From positions 1 through 7,367 of the forward strand of contig DVOT01000055.1 of NCBI GenBank assembly GCA_018713425.1: a stretch of DNA of 7,367 nucleotides, read 5' to 3'. Within the stretch, counting starts at the first letter, position 1; every line of letters starts with the position of its first letter. Position numbers and translations under genes: made by a program. Of this stretch, positions 1 to 5,464 are shown in pieces. Under the pieces are notes generated by a model that saw only the letters and a list, made by a program, of their open reading frames with translations, was not told the DNA's origin and did not search any database. The DNA is from Alectryocaccomicrobium faecavium (GTDB taxonomy: Bacteria; Bacillota; Clostridia; Christensenellales; Aristaeellaceae).

Positions 1-97
1 GAGCGACCATGCTGAACTGAGAGGCGGGAACACTGCAAGCCGCCAGGCGCAGCAGGGTGACCATTGCGAATTGTGGATAGCTTGCTCCCCCGTCCAC
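1..97. other. Intergenic or gene-edge stretch with no supportable gene
   Basis: No start codon with a Shine-Dalgarno site, no tRNA-like or rRNA-like segment and no recognisable protein is seen here. One forward frame is open from the window edge and stops inside the palindrome at 119-121. A reverse frame is also open across the whole stretch. Neither gives a peptide I recognise. On the reverse strand two similar blocks spaced 54 nt apart (about 73-57 and 19-3) read QFAMV and QFSMV in the same frame. This could be the tail of a repeat element or a gene continuing outside the window. Confidence 0.3.
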
Positions 98-128
98 CAG
101 CTTGTCAAAAAGTCTTTTTGACAAGCTG
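98..128. repeat. 31-nt near-perfect palindrome between genes
   Basis: CAGCTTGTCAAAAAG (98-112) is the exact reverse complement of CTTTTTGACAAGCTG (114-128), with one central base between the arms. It lies 7 nt beyond the stop codon of the minus-strand gene, where a terminator would be expected, and would fold into a stem of about 13 bp or more. Neither strand has a T-run directly after the stem; the A and T runs are inside the hairpin next to the apex. It is therefore not a textbook intrinsic terminator. It may be a bidirectional mRNA 3'-end stabiliser, a weak terminator, or one copy of a dispersed intergenic palindrome. Confidence 0.8.
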
Positions 129-135
129 ATACGGA

Positions 136-951
136 TTATTCTTCTTCGTCCAGATGGATGCAGGAGGCGAAGATTTCCGCCTGCTCCAGGAGCACTTCTT
201 CCGAAAGATACACGTCTTCCGAATCACCAGAGACGCTCAAGAGCATCACGATGGTCGTGTTCCGCGGGCCTTGGAAATAGCAGTTGAACGACTGGCTATA
301 GTTGACCACCCCCGTCTCCTGGTCGGTATTGGAGGCGTTGTAATAGTAGTAGTAAGCGTCCATGCCGGCGAAAGTGCCGTTTTGCACTTCGCTCAGCTCG
401 CAAGTTTCGTTGTAGGCAGTGATCATGCTCGAAGTTTGCGTGGGCACTTCGTCGTATTTTGCGTTGGTTCCAGAGAAATACACATACCCAATGGGCGAAG
501 TGGAATCCTCTTCCGGATAGAACCAGAAATCCGTTTCCTGATCGGACTTATTGGTATCCTGCCGGCGGTAGAAGCCATCGGGCAGGCTGATTTCCGCCAG
601 CTTGTAGTACTTGGGCTTGCTGGAGGAACCCAGATCCGTAATCAGCCAATTGGTGTTCAGCACGGCCACGTCGTTCTCACTGGGCTCAGCGGCGCGCTCG
701 CCGGTTTCAGAATCGACGGCGTAAGACAGCATCTGCTGCGCGCCCTCGGTCACAACGTCTTCTCCGCGCATGGGCAAGGAACCGTCGTCGTAGAAGATGG
801 CAAACAAGATGGCCGCCAGTACCAGCACGCCGATGCCAATGAGGATCAGGCGCTTTTCCTTTTGCGTGAGCGGACGGTGCTTGTTCATCTTCTTGCGCGC
901 GTTGTACCCCATCGGCGGGGCGGAGGCTTTGCGTTTTGCTTTCTTTGCCAT
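136..951 (-). CDS. Unrecognised single-pass membrane-anchored protein
   Basis: The 271-residue product matches no family I recognise. The N-terminus is strongly basic (many Lys/Arg in residues 2-34). A hydrophobic segment at about 35-54 (LILIGIGVLVLAAILFAIF) follows, and then a long acidic, Tyr/Ser/Thr-rich region. There is no signal-peptidase or lipobox motif after the segment, so by the positive-inside rule the protein should be N-in with most of the chain outside the membrane. Residues around 198-206 contain a run of five tyrosines, and the C-terminus ends in three glutamates. The start at 951 is supported by an SD-like GGAAGGGTG (960-968) 8 nt upstream and by an extended -10 further up. 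The opposite-strand frame over the same DNA is open but has no such signals. It is transcribed divergently from leuA. Existence is fairly certain; function is unknown. Confidence 0.75.
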   Translation of the reverse strand: MAKKAKRKASAPPMGYNARKKMNKHRPLTQKEKRLILIGIGVLVLAAILFAIFYDDGSLPMRGEDVVTEGAQQMLSYAVDSETGERAAEPSENDVAVLNTNWLITDLGSSSKPKYYKLAEISLPDGFYRRQDTNKSDQETDFWFYPEEDSTSPIGYVYFSGTNAKYDEVPTQTSSMITAYNETCELSEVQNGTFAGMDAYYYYYNASNTDQETGVVNYSQSFNCYFQGPRNTTIVMLLSVSGDSEDVYLSEEVLLEQAEIFASCIHLDEEE

Positions 952-988
952 TGTCGAATCACCCTTCCATGAAAATGCATCTTGCTAT

Positions 989-997
989 ATGATAACA
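989..997 (-). promoter_or_regulatory. Extended -10 promoter for the membrane-anchored protein gene
   Basis: On the minus strand the sequence reads TGTTATCAT, an extended -10 (TGn followed by TATCAT, 5 of 6 matches to TATAAT). No good -35 is visible 16-18 bp upstream, which fits an extended -10 promoter. It would start transcription about 30 nt before the start codon at 951. Confidence 0.5.
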
Positions 998-1033
998 TAA
1001 ATTGCGGCGGTTTGCTCGGGTTTGCGTAAAAAT

Positions 1034-1053
1034 TCACAATTTGATCACAATTT
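1034..1053. repeat. Tandem TCACAATTT direct repeat upstream of the leuA promoter
   Basis: TCACAATTT occurs exactly at 1034-1042 and again at 1045-1053. The 11-bp period puts both copies on the same face of the helix. The second copy ends 20 bp before the leuA -35 box, and the pair lies between the two divergent promoters. It could be a site for a regulator binding as a tandem dimer, or an AT-rich UP-like element. Confidence 0.55.
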
Positions 1054-1073
1054 TCTCCGCTGGAAACGAGCGC

Positions 1074-1102
1074 TTGACAAACGCGCTTATTTGCGGTACC
1101 AT
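1074..1102 (+). promoter_or_regulatory. Sigma-A type promoter of leuA
   Basis: A perfect -35 TTGACA (1074-1079) and a -10 TACCAT (1097-1102) are separated by exactly 17 bp. The predicted transcript starts near 1109, leaving a leader of only about 20 nt. There is therefore no room for a T-box or leader-peptide attenuator between this promoter and leuA. Confidence 0.75.
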
Positions 1103-1114
1103 TGCTAGCATACG

Positions 1115-1121
1115 AAGGGGG
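1115..1121 (+). promoter_or_regulatory. Shine-Dalgarno site fixing the leuA start
   Basis: AAGGGGG lies 7 nt before the ATG at 1129. The frame is also open to an ATG at 1102, but that codon overlaps the -10 box and would precede the transcript start. The site therefore selects 1129. Confidence 0.8.
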
Positions 1122-1128
1122 ACAAAAT

Positions 1129-2814
1129 ATGGCCGAAAAGAAGTACGCGCCCGCGTTTTATCCGCCGCCCAAGGGGCGCATGCGCTGGGCGGAGCGGGAT
1201 TATGTGGACAAGGCGCCCATTTTCTGCTCCACCGATTTGCGCGATGGCAACCAGGCGCTGGCAGCGCCCATGAGCATGGCCGATAAGCTCGGGTTTTTCC
1301 AAATGCTGGTGGACATCGGTTTTAAGGAAATCGAGGTGGGGTATCCGGCGGCCAACGACACGGAATTTGAATTCGTTCGCTGCCTGATCGAGAACAACCT
1401 GATTCCCGATGATGTGACCATCCAGGTGCTGACCATGTCGCGCGAGCAGGTAATCCGGCGCACGTTTGAGGCGCTGGAAGGCGCAAAGCGCGCAATCGTA
1501 CACCTGTATATCGCCACCAGCCCCGTATTTCGCGAAACCGTGCTGCGCAAATCGCGCGAGGAATTGCTCGATCTCGCGCTGGCAGGGGCGATATCCATCC
1601 GCGAACGGGCGGGCGGGCGGGAAGGCCTGCGCTTTGAATTTTCGCCCGAGCATTTCACCGCCACGGAAACGGACTTCGCGCTGGAAGTGTGCAACCGCGT
1701 GCTGGCCGAATGGCAGCCCACCGCCGCGCGTCCGGCGATCATCAACCTGCCGTCCACAGTGGAGCTTTCGCTGCCGCATGTGTACGCGCGGCAGGTGGAA
1801 TATATGCATGACAACCTGGATTTTCGGGAAAATGTGGTTCTGAGCGTGCATACGCACAACGACCGCGGCAGCGCCGTGGCGGACGCGGAGATGGGCCTGC
1901 TGGCGGGCGCGCAGCGCGTGGAAGGCACGCTGTTTGGCAATGGCGAGCGCACGGGCAACACGGATCTGGTCACGCTGGCGATGAACCTGTATTCGCAAGG
2001 CGTGGATCCGGGACTCCATTTTTCGCGCATGCCGGAAATTGTGCGCCAGTTTGAGGAGGCCACGGGCATGCGCGTGTACGAGCGCCAGCCCTATTCGGGA
2101 CAATTGGTGTTCGCGGCGTTTTCCGGCACGCATCAGGACGCCATCGCCAAAGGCATGCGCCAGCGCGAACAGGCGCAGTCCATCCGTTGGCAGGTGCCCT
2201 ATCTGCCCGTGGATCCCAAAGACGTGGGCCGCGAATACGAAGCCGACGTGATCCGCGTGAATTCGCAATCGGGCTCTGGCGGGATCGGCTATCTGCTCGA
2301 GCAGAAATATGGCCTCGCGTTTCCGCGGGAAATGCGCCTGGATTTCATGCGCGCCATCAAGGCCGCCAGCGACCGCGAGCACCGCGAGCTTTCCCTGGCG
2401 GATGTGCACGCCGTGTTCCAGAAGGAATTTCTGGACGTGTTCACGCCCATCGACGTGGTGGAAGCGCATTTCGCCCAAAAGGACGGCATCACCGCTTACA
2501 TCGATGTGCAAGTGAACGGCGGGCCGCGCAGGAAGGCCACGGCCACGGGCAACGGCCGCCTCGACGCGGTTTCCAATTGCCTCAAGGCGCTGTTCGGCTA
2601 TCAGTATTCCATTGTGAAATACCAGGAGCACGCGTTGGGGCACGGCTCGGATTCGCGCGCCATCGCGTATGTGGGTATCATTGAATACGGCAGCGGGCGC
2701 ATGTCCTGGGGCGCGGGCACGCACGACGACATCATGGCCGCCTCCGTGAACGCCCTTGTGAGCGCGCTCAACCGCCTGTATCCCAATCCCGCGGAGGAAC
2801 AGGAGATTCGCTGA
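1129..2814 (+). CDS. leuA: 2-isopropylmalate synthase, yeast-type (EC 2.3.3.13)
   Basis: LeuA condenses acetyl-CoA with 2-oxoisovalerate, the first committed step of leucine biosynthesis, in the cytoplasm. The 561-residue protein fits the longer yeast-type LeuA class. The catalytic TIM barrel carries STDLRDGNQ (34-42), containing the conserved Arg and metal-binding Asp; an EVGYPAAN strand (69-76); metal-ligand motif HTHND (241-245); and GNGERTGN (270-277). SGSGGIGYLLEQ (381-392) marks the linker subdomain. Residues of about 430-555 form the C-terminal LeuA dimerisation/regulatory domain, where the family binds leucine for feedback inhibition. The start at 1129 is set by its SD and promoter. 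The gene stands alone: no other leu gene is in the window, and the next gene has its own promoter. Homocitrate or citramalate synthase is a less likely alternative given the match across the whole protein. Confidence 0.95.
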   Translation: MAEKKYAPAFYPPPKGRMRWAERDYVDKAPIFCSTDLRDGNQALAAPMSMADKLGFFQMLVDIGFKEIEVGYPAANDTEFEFVRCLIENNLIPDDVTIQVLTMSREQVIRRTFEALEGAKRAIVHLYIATSPVFRETVLRKSREELLDLALAGAISIRERAGGREGLRFEFSPEHFTATETDFALEVCNRVLAEWQPTAARPAIINLPSTVELSLPHVYARQVEYMHDNLDFRENVVLSVHTHNDRGSAVADAEMGLLAGAQRVEGTLFGNGERTGNTDLVTLAMNLYSQGVDPGLHFSRMPEIVRQFEEATGMRVYERQPYSGQLVFAAFSGTHQDAIAKGMRQREQAQSIRWQVPYLPVDPKDVGREYEADVIRVNSQSGSGGIGYLLEQKYGLAFPREMRLDFMRAIKAASDREHRELSLADVHAVFQKEFLDVFTPIDVVEAHFAQKDGITAYIDVQVNGGPRRKATATGNGRLDAVSNCLKALFGYQYSIVKYQEHALGHGSDSRAIAYVGIIEYGSGRMSWGAGTHDDIMAASVNALVSALNRLYPNPAEEQEIR

Positions 2815-2844
2815 AGAAATTTTTGCTTTTGCGCAAAAAAGGGC

Positions 2845-2873
2845 TGTACATTTCCGCGGCGCTGTGGTATAAT
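2845..2873 (+). promoter_or_regulatory. Strong extended -10 promoter of the zinc-ribbon gene
   Basis: A -35-like TGTACA (2845-2850) sits 17 bp before a perfect TATAAT (2868-2873), preceded by TGG, giving an extended -10 (TGnTATAAT). The predicted start is near 2880, about 122 nt before the start codon of the zinc-ribbon gene. Confidence 0.8.
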
Positions 2874-2879
2874 ACGGCT

Positions 2880-3002
2880 TAGCCCAAGAATGCACTGGCC
2901 CTTGATTTACCTGTATCCCTCCGGTGGTGTCCCTGCCGATGGAAGCTCGGAAACAAATGGCGGTCGTCTCGCAGGGCATAATGATCTAGGAGGTTTTTCC
3001 CC
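2880..3002 (+). promoter_or_regulatory. Long 5' leader of the zinc-ribbon gene, possibly structured
   Basis: The span between the predicted transcription start and the ATG is about 122 nt, far longer than the 20-28 nt leaders of the other metabolic genes here. CCCTGC (2931-2936) can pair with GCAGGG (2971-2976), enclosing a possible CCGA/TCGG hairpin (2936-2939 with 2947-2950; the first base is shared with the outer stem). CCTCC (2918-2922) could pair with the GGAGG core of the SD (2989-2993). I do not recognise a known riboswitch class. A regulatory role is inference. Confidence 0.35.
2988..2993 (+). promoter_or_regulatory. Consensus Shine-Dalgarno of the zinc-ribbon gene
   Basis: AGGAGG is 9 nt before the ATG at 3003, an ideal spacing. 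It confirms this start over the unsupported upstream ATG at 2890, which is in another frame. Its core could be masked by CCTCC at 2918-2922. Confidence 0.85.
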
Positions 3003-3293
3003 ATGTTTGAAGACAAAGTGTTGGTTTGCCGTGAGTGCGGCGCGGAATTCGTTTTCAGCGCGTCTGAGCAGCAGTTCTATGCCGATAAGGGCTTCCAGAA
3101 CGAACCCGGCCGCTGCCCGGCCTGCCGTGCCGCCCGTCGCGCCAACAATGGCCAGGCCCGCGGTGAGCGCCAGATGTACGACGTGATTTGCGACGAGTGC
3201 CATCGTCCCACGCAGGTTCCCTTCCAGCCCCGCGGTGATCGCCCGGTGTACTGCTCCGAGTGCTTCAGCAAGATGCGCCACAGCCAGTATTGA
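3003..3293 (+). CDS. Small double zinc-ribbon protein with a CxxC-x17-CxxC domain
   Basis: The 96-residue protein has four CxxC knuckles. Cys9/Cys12 and Cys38/Cys41 make one probable zinc-ribbon site, matching the family of short 'probable zinc-ribbon' proteins. Cys63/Cys66 and Cys84/Cys87 make a second site with exactly 17 residues between Cys66 and Cys84, the known CxxC-x17-CxxC domain. The linker (about 42-58) is rich in Arg, Ala and Asn, which would suit nucleic-acid or ribosome contact, though this is inference. The family is common in Clostridia and Chloroflexi and has no established function that I know of. The protein should be cytoplasmic, with no signal or membrane segment. It is a monocistronic unit with its own strong promoter, consensus SD and terminator, so it is probably well expressed. 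Confidence 0.9.
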   Translation: MFEDKVLVCRECGAEFVFSASEQQFYADKGFQNEPGRCPACRAARRANNGQARGERQMYDVICDECHRPTQVPFQPRGDRPVYCSECFSKMRHSQY

Positions 3294-3303
3294 TTGAACC
3301 CTC

Positions 3304-3342
3304 AAAGCCCCGGTTGTCCTTTCTGGCAACCGGGGCTTTTTT
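3304..3342 (+). terminator. Strong intrinsic terminator after the zinc-ribbon gene
   Basis: AAAGCCCCGGTTG (3304-3316) pairs perfectly with CAACCGGGGCTTT (3327-3339). This forms a 13-bp GC-rich stem with a 10-nt loop, followed by T residues through 3342. It starts 10 nt after the stop codon and would also end any readthrough from leuA, which has no clear terminator of its own. The A-run before the stem may let it act weakly on the opposite strand too. Confidence 0.95.
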
Positions 3343-3365
3343 CCATCCGGCCGAAAACGTGTTGT

Positions 3366-3371
3366 AAGGGG
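3366..3371 (+). promoter_or_regulatory. Shine-Dalgarno site choosing ATG 3382 over GTG 3373
   Basis: AAGGGG ends at 3371. It is 10 nt before the ATG at 3382 but only 1 nt before the in-frame GTG at 3373, so the ATG is the likely start. No convincing promoter is visible between the upstream terminator and this site. Confidence 0.65.
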
Positions 3372-3381
3372 TGTGAAGTTC

Positions 3382-4326
3382 ATGACGGAAATCGTGAAAG
3401 CCTTTCGGGAACGCGTTCCCGCCGCGCGGCTGATTGGCAAGCGCTATTCCATGGCCGAAGAAGGCGCGGCCTCTCACTGGGGCGAATGGTTTGAAAACGG
3501 CTGGTTTTTGCCGCTGGAAATGCTGGGCGCGCTAAAGGAGAGCGAGGGCGCGTTTTATGGCTTTATGGTCGCGCGTGGGGAAGAAGACCGGGAATATTGG
3601 ATTGGCATGCTCTTCCCAGCGGGAACGCAGGCGCCGGAAGGCTATGAAAGCCTGGACTTGCCGGAGGGGGAAGCGGGCGTTTGTTATCTGCGGGCACACG
3701 AACAGGATCCCACGCTCTATACCATGCACGCGGCGTGCGTGCGCGCGCTGCGCCAGGCGGGCATGGACGCGCCTGAAGGCGCCGGGTCGGCGGAGCAGCC
3801 CGTTTTGTGCTTTGAGCGCTATAACTGCCCCCGCTTTACCGCGCCCGACGGCGAAGGCCGCGTCATTTTGGATTATGGCGTGTATCTTCGCGCAAAGGAA
3901 GAATGGACGCGAACCGCGGAAGGCGTATGGGTGCGCTATGGCGACCGGGCGGTGCACATCAAAACCGACGCGGCCCTGGTGGAGTACCTGGGCGAGGCGG
4001 GCAATGGCGCGCGGGCGCTGGCGGAAGAAATCCTGCGCGAATACGAAAAGCGGGCCGGCAAGCCCCTGGACATCGGCGTGGACTCGCTGGCCATAGAAAT
4101 TTTGATCCATACGTTCCTAGATACGTTTGCCGGGCGCGCGCTGCATCTGGCGGAAAAACTGCCGGGCCCGCTGGCCGAGCCGCTTTCCGCGCTGCTGGAA
4201 GGATTGGAGGACCGCACGGAAATCATCGATTGCGGCGAGCGCGAAGTGGATGGCAACCGCTGGGTGTTCGACCGGCTCGCGCCCTTTCACGGCCTGTTTT
4301 ACGAAATTTTGGGCGATAAGGCGTGA
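3382..4326 (+). CDS. GyrI-like effector-binding domain protein with an unknown C-terminal half
   Basis: Residues of about 1-168 of this 314-residue protein resemble the GyrI-like / AraC effector-binding fold. The features are an aromatic-rich SHWGEWFENGWF segment (31-42), YWIGMLFPAGTQAPEGYESL (72-91), a strand-like GVCYLR (99-104), a helix at about 113-128, then FERY (144-147) carrying the Glu-x-Tyr typical of the ligand pocket, and a final ILDYGVYL (162-169). That family binds small hydrophobic or cationic ligands, usually fused to an HTH; no HTH is present here. Residues of about 170-314 look mainly helical and acidic, and I do not recognise them. No signal peptide or membrane span is seen, so it is probably cytoplasmic. 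The gene follows a terminator without an obvious promoter and ends 4 nt from the convergent asparaginase gene. The domain call comes from pattern reading only; an uncharacterised DUF is the alternative. Confidence 0.6.
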   Translation: MTEIVKAFRERVPAARLIGKRYSMAEEGAASHWGEWFENGWFLPLEMLGALKESEGAFYGFMVARGEEDREYWIGMLFPAGTQAPEGYESLDLPEGEAGVCYLRAHEQDPTLYTMHAACVRALRQAGMDAPEGAGSAEQPVLCFERYNCPRFTAPDGEGRVILDYGVYLRAKEEWTRTAEGVWVRYGDRAVHIKTDAALVEYLGEAGNGARALAEEILREYEKRAGKPLDIGVDSLAIEILIHTFLDTFAGRALHLAEKLPGPLAEPLSALLEGLEDRTEIIDCGEREVDGNRWVFDRLAPFHGLFYEILGDKA

Positions 4327-4330
4327 GACG

Positions 4331-5299
4331 TCAAATTTCCCCACACACACTTTCCTGGGCGAAACGGCCGCGAGTTTCCCAGTCTCCCAGCATCCACATC
4401 AGCTTGGCCACGGCGGCTTCGGTGGTCATATCGCGGCCAGAAAACACGTGCTCGGATAGGATGTTGCGGCCCACTTCGTAGACGGAAAAATCCGCGCGTT
4501 CATACAGGCATTGCGTGGTGACGAGGCAGATCACACCGTGCGCCTCCAGTTCGCGCAGCTTTTCCACCAGATTGCGGCGAATGTAGTGGATGCCGCCCAG
4601 GCCAAACGCCTCGATGACCACGCCGCGGTAGCCCGCCTGCAGGATATAATCGAACACGTCCGGCGAAGTGCCGGGCACGAGCTTGAGCAAAAACACGCGC
4701 TCGTCTACGCCGTCCAGCAGGCGGTACGCGCCGTCGCGCGCCTGTGGCGCGATCCAGTGCAGCCCATCGGCATCGAAAACGCCGGATAGGGGCGCGTTCA
4801 CGGTGTCGAAGGCGTCGAAACTCGTGGTACGCAGCTTCACGGCGCGCGCGCCGTGGATCAGCTTGCGGTTGAAGGCGATGTATACGCCGCTTACGCCGCT
4901 GGTGGCCGCCAGAAACGCTTCCGCCAGGTTGGCGGGCGCGTCGGAAAGCGGGTGGGCGATCGGCAGTTGCGATCCGGTAAAGATCACGGGTTTCACCTGG
5001 CCGGAGAGCATGTAGCTCAGCGCGGCCGCCGAATAGGCCATGGTGTCCGTCCCGTGGGTGATCACCACGCCATCGGCATAGCGCAACGCCCGGTCGGCCG
5101 CGCGCGCGAGCACGCACCATTCTTCGGGCTGGATGTTGCTGGAATCCAAAGAGAACACGTTCTCCACCACGATTTCCGCCATATCGCGCACGCCGCTGGC
5201 ACGCTCCAGTAGCGCTTGCGCATCCATCGCGGGGGCCAGGCCGCGCGCGGTGGGTTGGCTGGCAATGGTGCCGCCCGTGGTCAATAGCGCGATTTTCAT
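4331..5299 (-). CDS. ansA: Cytoplasmic L-asparaginase (type I-like, EC 3.5.1.1)
   Basis: The enzyme hydrolyses L-asparagine to aspartate and ammonia. The 322-residue length is normal for the family. Both signature motifs are present: TTGGTIAS (7-14) with nucleophile Thr11, and THGTDTM (81-87) with Thr84 and Asp85. DSSN (52-55) supplies the substrate-binding Ser, and Lys155 in AVKLRTTSFDAF completes the catalytic set. The C-terminal TTEAAVAKLMWML helix (292-304) is typical. The absence of a signal peptide points to a cytoplasmic, type I-like enzyme. The start at 5299 has SD-like AAGGCGGG 7 nt upstream and a near-consensus promoter about 35 nt upstream. It is divergent from the nucleoside phosphorylase gene and convergent with the GyrI-like gene. 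Some activity on glutamine, or a Glu-tRNA(Gln) amidotransferase GatD-like role, is less likely because the GatD N-terminal extension is missing. Confidence 0.93.
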   Translation of the reverse strand: MKIALLTTGGTIASQPTARGLAPAMDAQALLERASGVRDMAEIVVENVFSLDSSNIQPEEWCVLARAADRALRYADGVVITHGTDTMAYSAAALSYMLSGQVKPVIFTGSQLPIAHPLSDAPANLAEAFLAATSGVSGVYIAFNRKLIHGARAVKLRTTSFDAFDTVNAPLSGVFDADGLHWIAPQARDGAYRLLDGVDERVFLLKLVPGTSPDVFDYILQAGYRGVVIEAFGLGGIHYIRRNLVEKLRELEAHGVICLVTTQCLYERADFSVYEVGRNILSEHVFSGRDMTTEAAVAKLMWMLGDWETRGRFAQESVCGEI

Positions 5300-5334
5300 G
5301 ATGTTTCCCGCCTTTCTTTTTGCGTGCCGGATGT

Positions 5335-5363
5335 ATCATAGCACGTTTTCCCGCAATTGGCAA
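5335..5363 (-). promoter_or_regulatory. Promoter of the asparaginase gene
   Basis: Read on the minus strand, TTGCCA (5363-5358) and TATGAT (5340-5335) are separated by exactly 17 bp, each matching consensus at 5 of 6 positions. Transcription should start near 5328, giving a leader of about 28 nt. No operator is evident. Confidence 0.8.
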
Positions 5364-5404
5364 TGGCTGCGCCGCACTTTTCTGGCCCAAATCCGCCGTG
5401 CCGA

Positions 5405-5433
5405 TTGACAAGCGCCCCGGCAGACGTTACAAT
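5405..5433 (+). promoter_or_regulatory. Promoter of the nucleoside phosphorylase-WYL operon
   Basis: TTGACA (5405-5410, perfect) and TACAAT (5428-5433, 5 of 6) are 17 bp apart. The transcript should begin near 5440, which excludes all start codons upstream of 5459. Its -35 lies 41 bp from the -35 of the divergent asparaginase promoter, so one regulator could sit between them. Confidence 0.85.
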
Positions 5434-5450
5434 GATGGCAGCAAACTATG

Positions 5451-5456
5451 AGGAGG
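5451..5456 (+). promoter_or_regulatory. Shine-Dalgarno site choosing ATG 5465
   Basis: AGGAGG is 8 nt before the ATG at 5465 but only 2 nt before the in-frame ATG at 5459. The later codon is therefore the likely start, giving 273 residues. Confidence 0.8.
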
Positions 5457-5464
5457 AGATGGAT

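Noticed and set aside
154..972. A forward open frame of about 270 codons over the membrane-protein gene
   Set aside because: The minus-strand frame has an SD, an extended -10, a coherent membrane segment and a balanced composition. The forward frame has none of these.
2820..2839. Hairpin TTTTTGC / GCAAAAA after leuA as an intrinsic terminator
   Set aside because: The stem is short and AT-rich and is followed by AGGGCTG with no T-run. It also abuts the -35 of the next promoter. Termination at 3304-3342 is more likely.
2918..2950. Resemblance of CCTCCGG and CCGATGG in the leader to parts of a cyclic-di-GMP-I riboswitch
   Set aside because: The conserved 5' core (the CACGCA and AGGGCAAACC type blocks) and the paired P2/P3 architecture are missing, so the shared short words are probably chance.
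1105..2979. A very long open reading frame on the minus strand antisense to leuA (over 600 codons)
   Set aside because: It lacks an SD and a promoter, and its product is a His/Arg/Ala-rich mixture with no motif. Such open antisense frames arise from GC-biased codon use in the real gene, which has complete LeuA motifs.
2890..3186. Upstream ATG at 2890 starting a frame that overlaps the zinc-ribbon gene
   Set aside because: No SD precedes it, it is only about 10 nt from the predicted transcript start, and its frame overlaps the Cys-rich gene that has a consensus SD.
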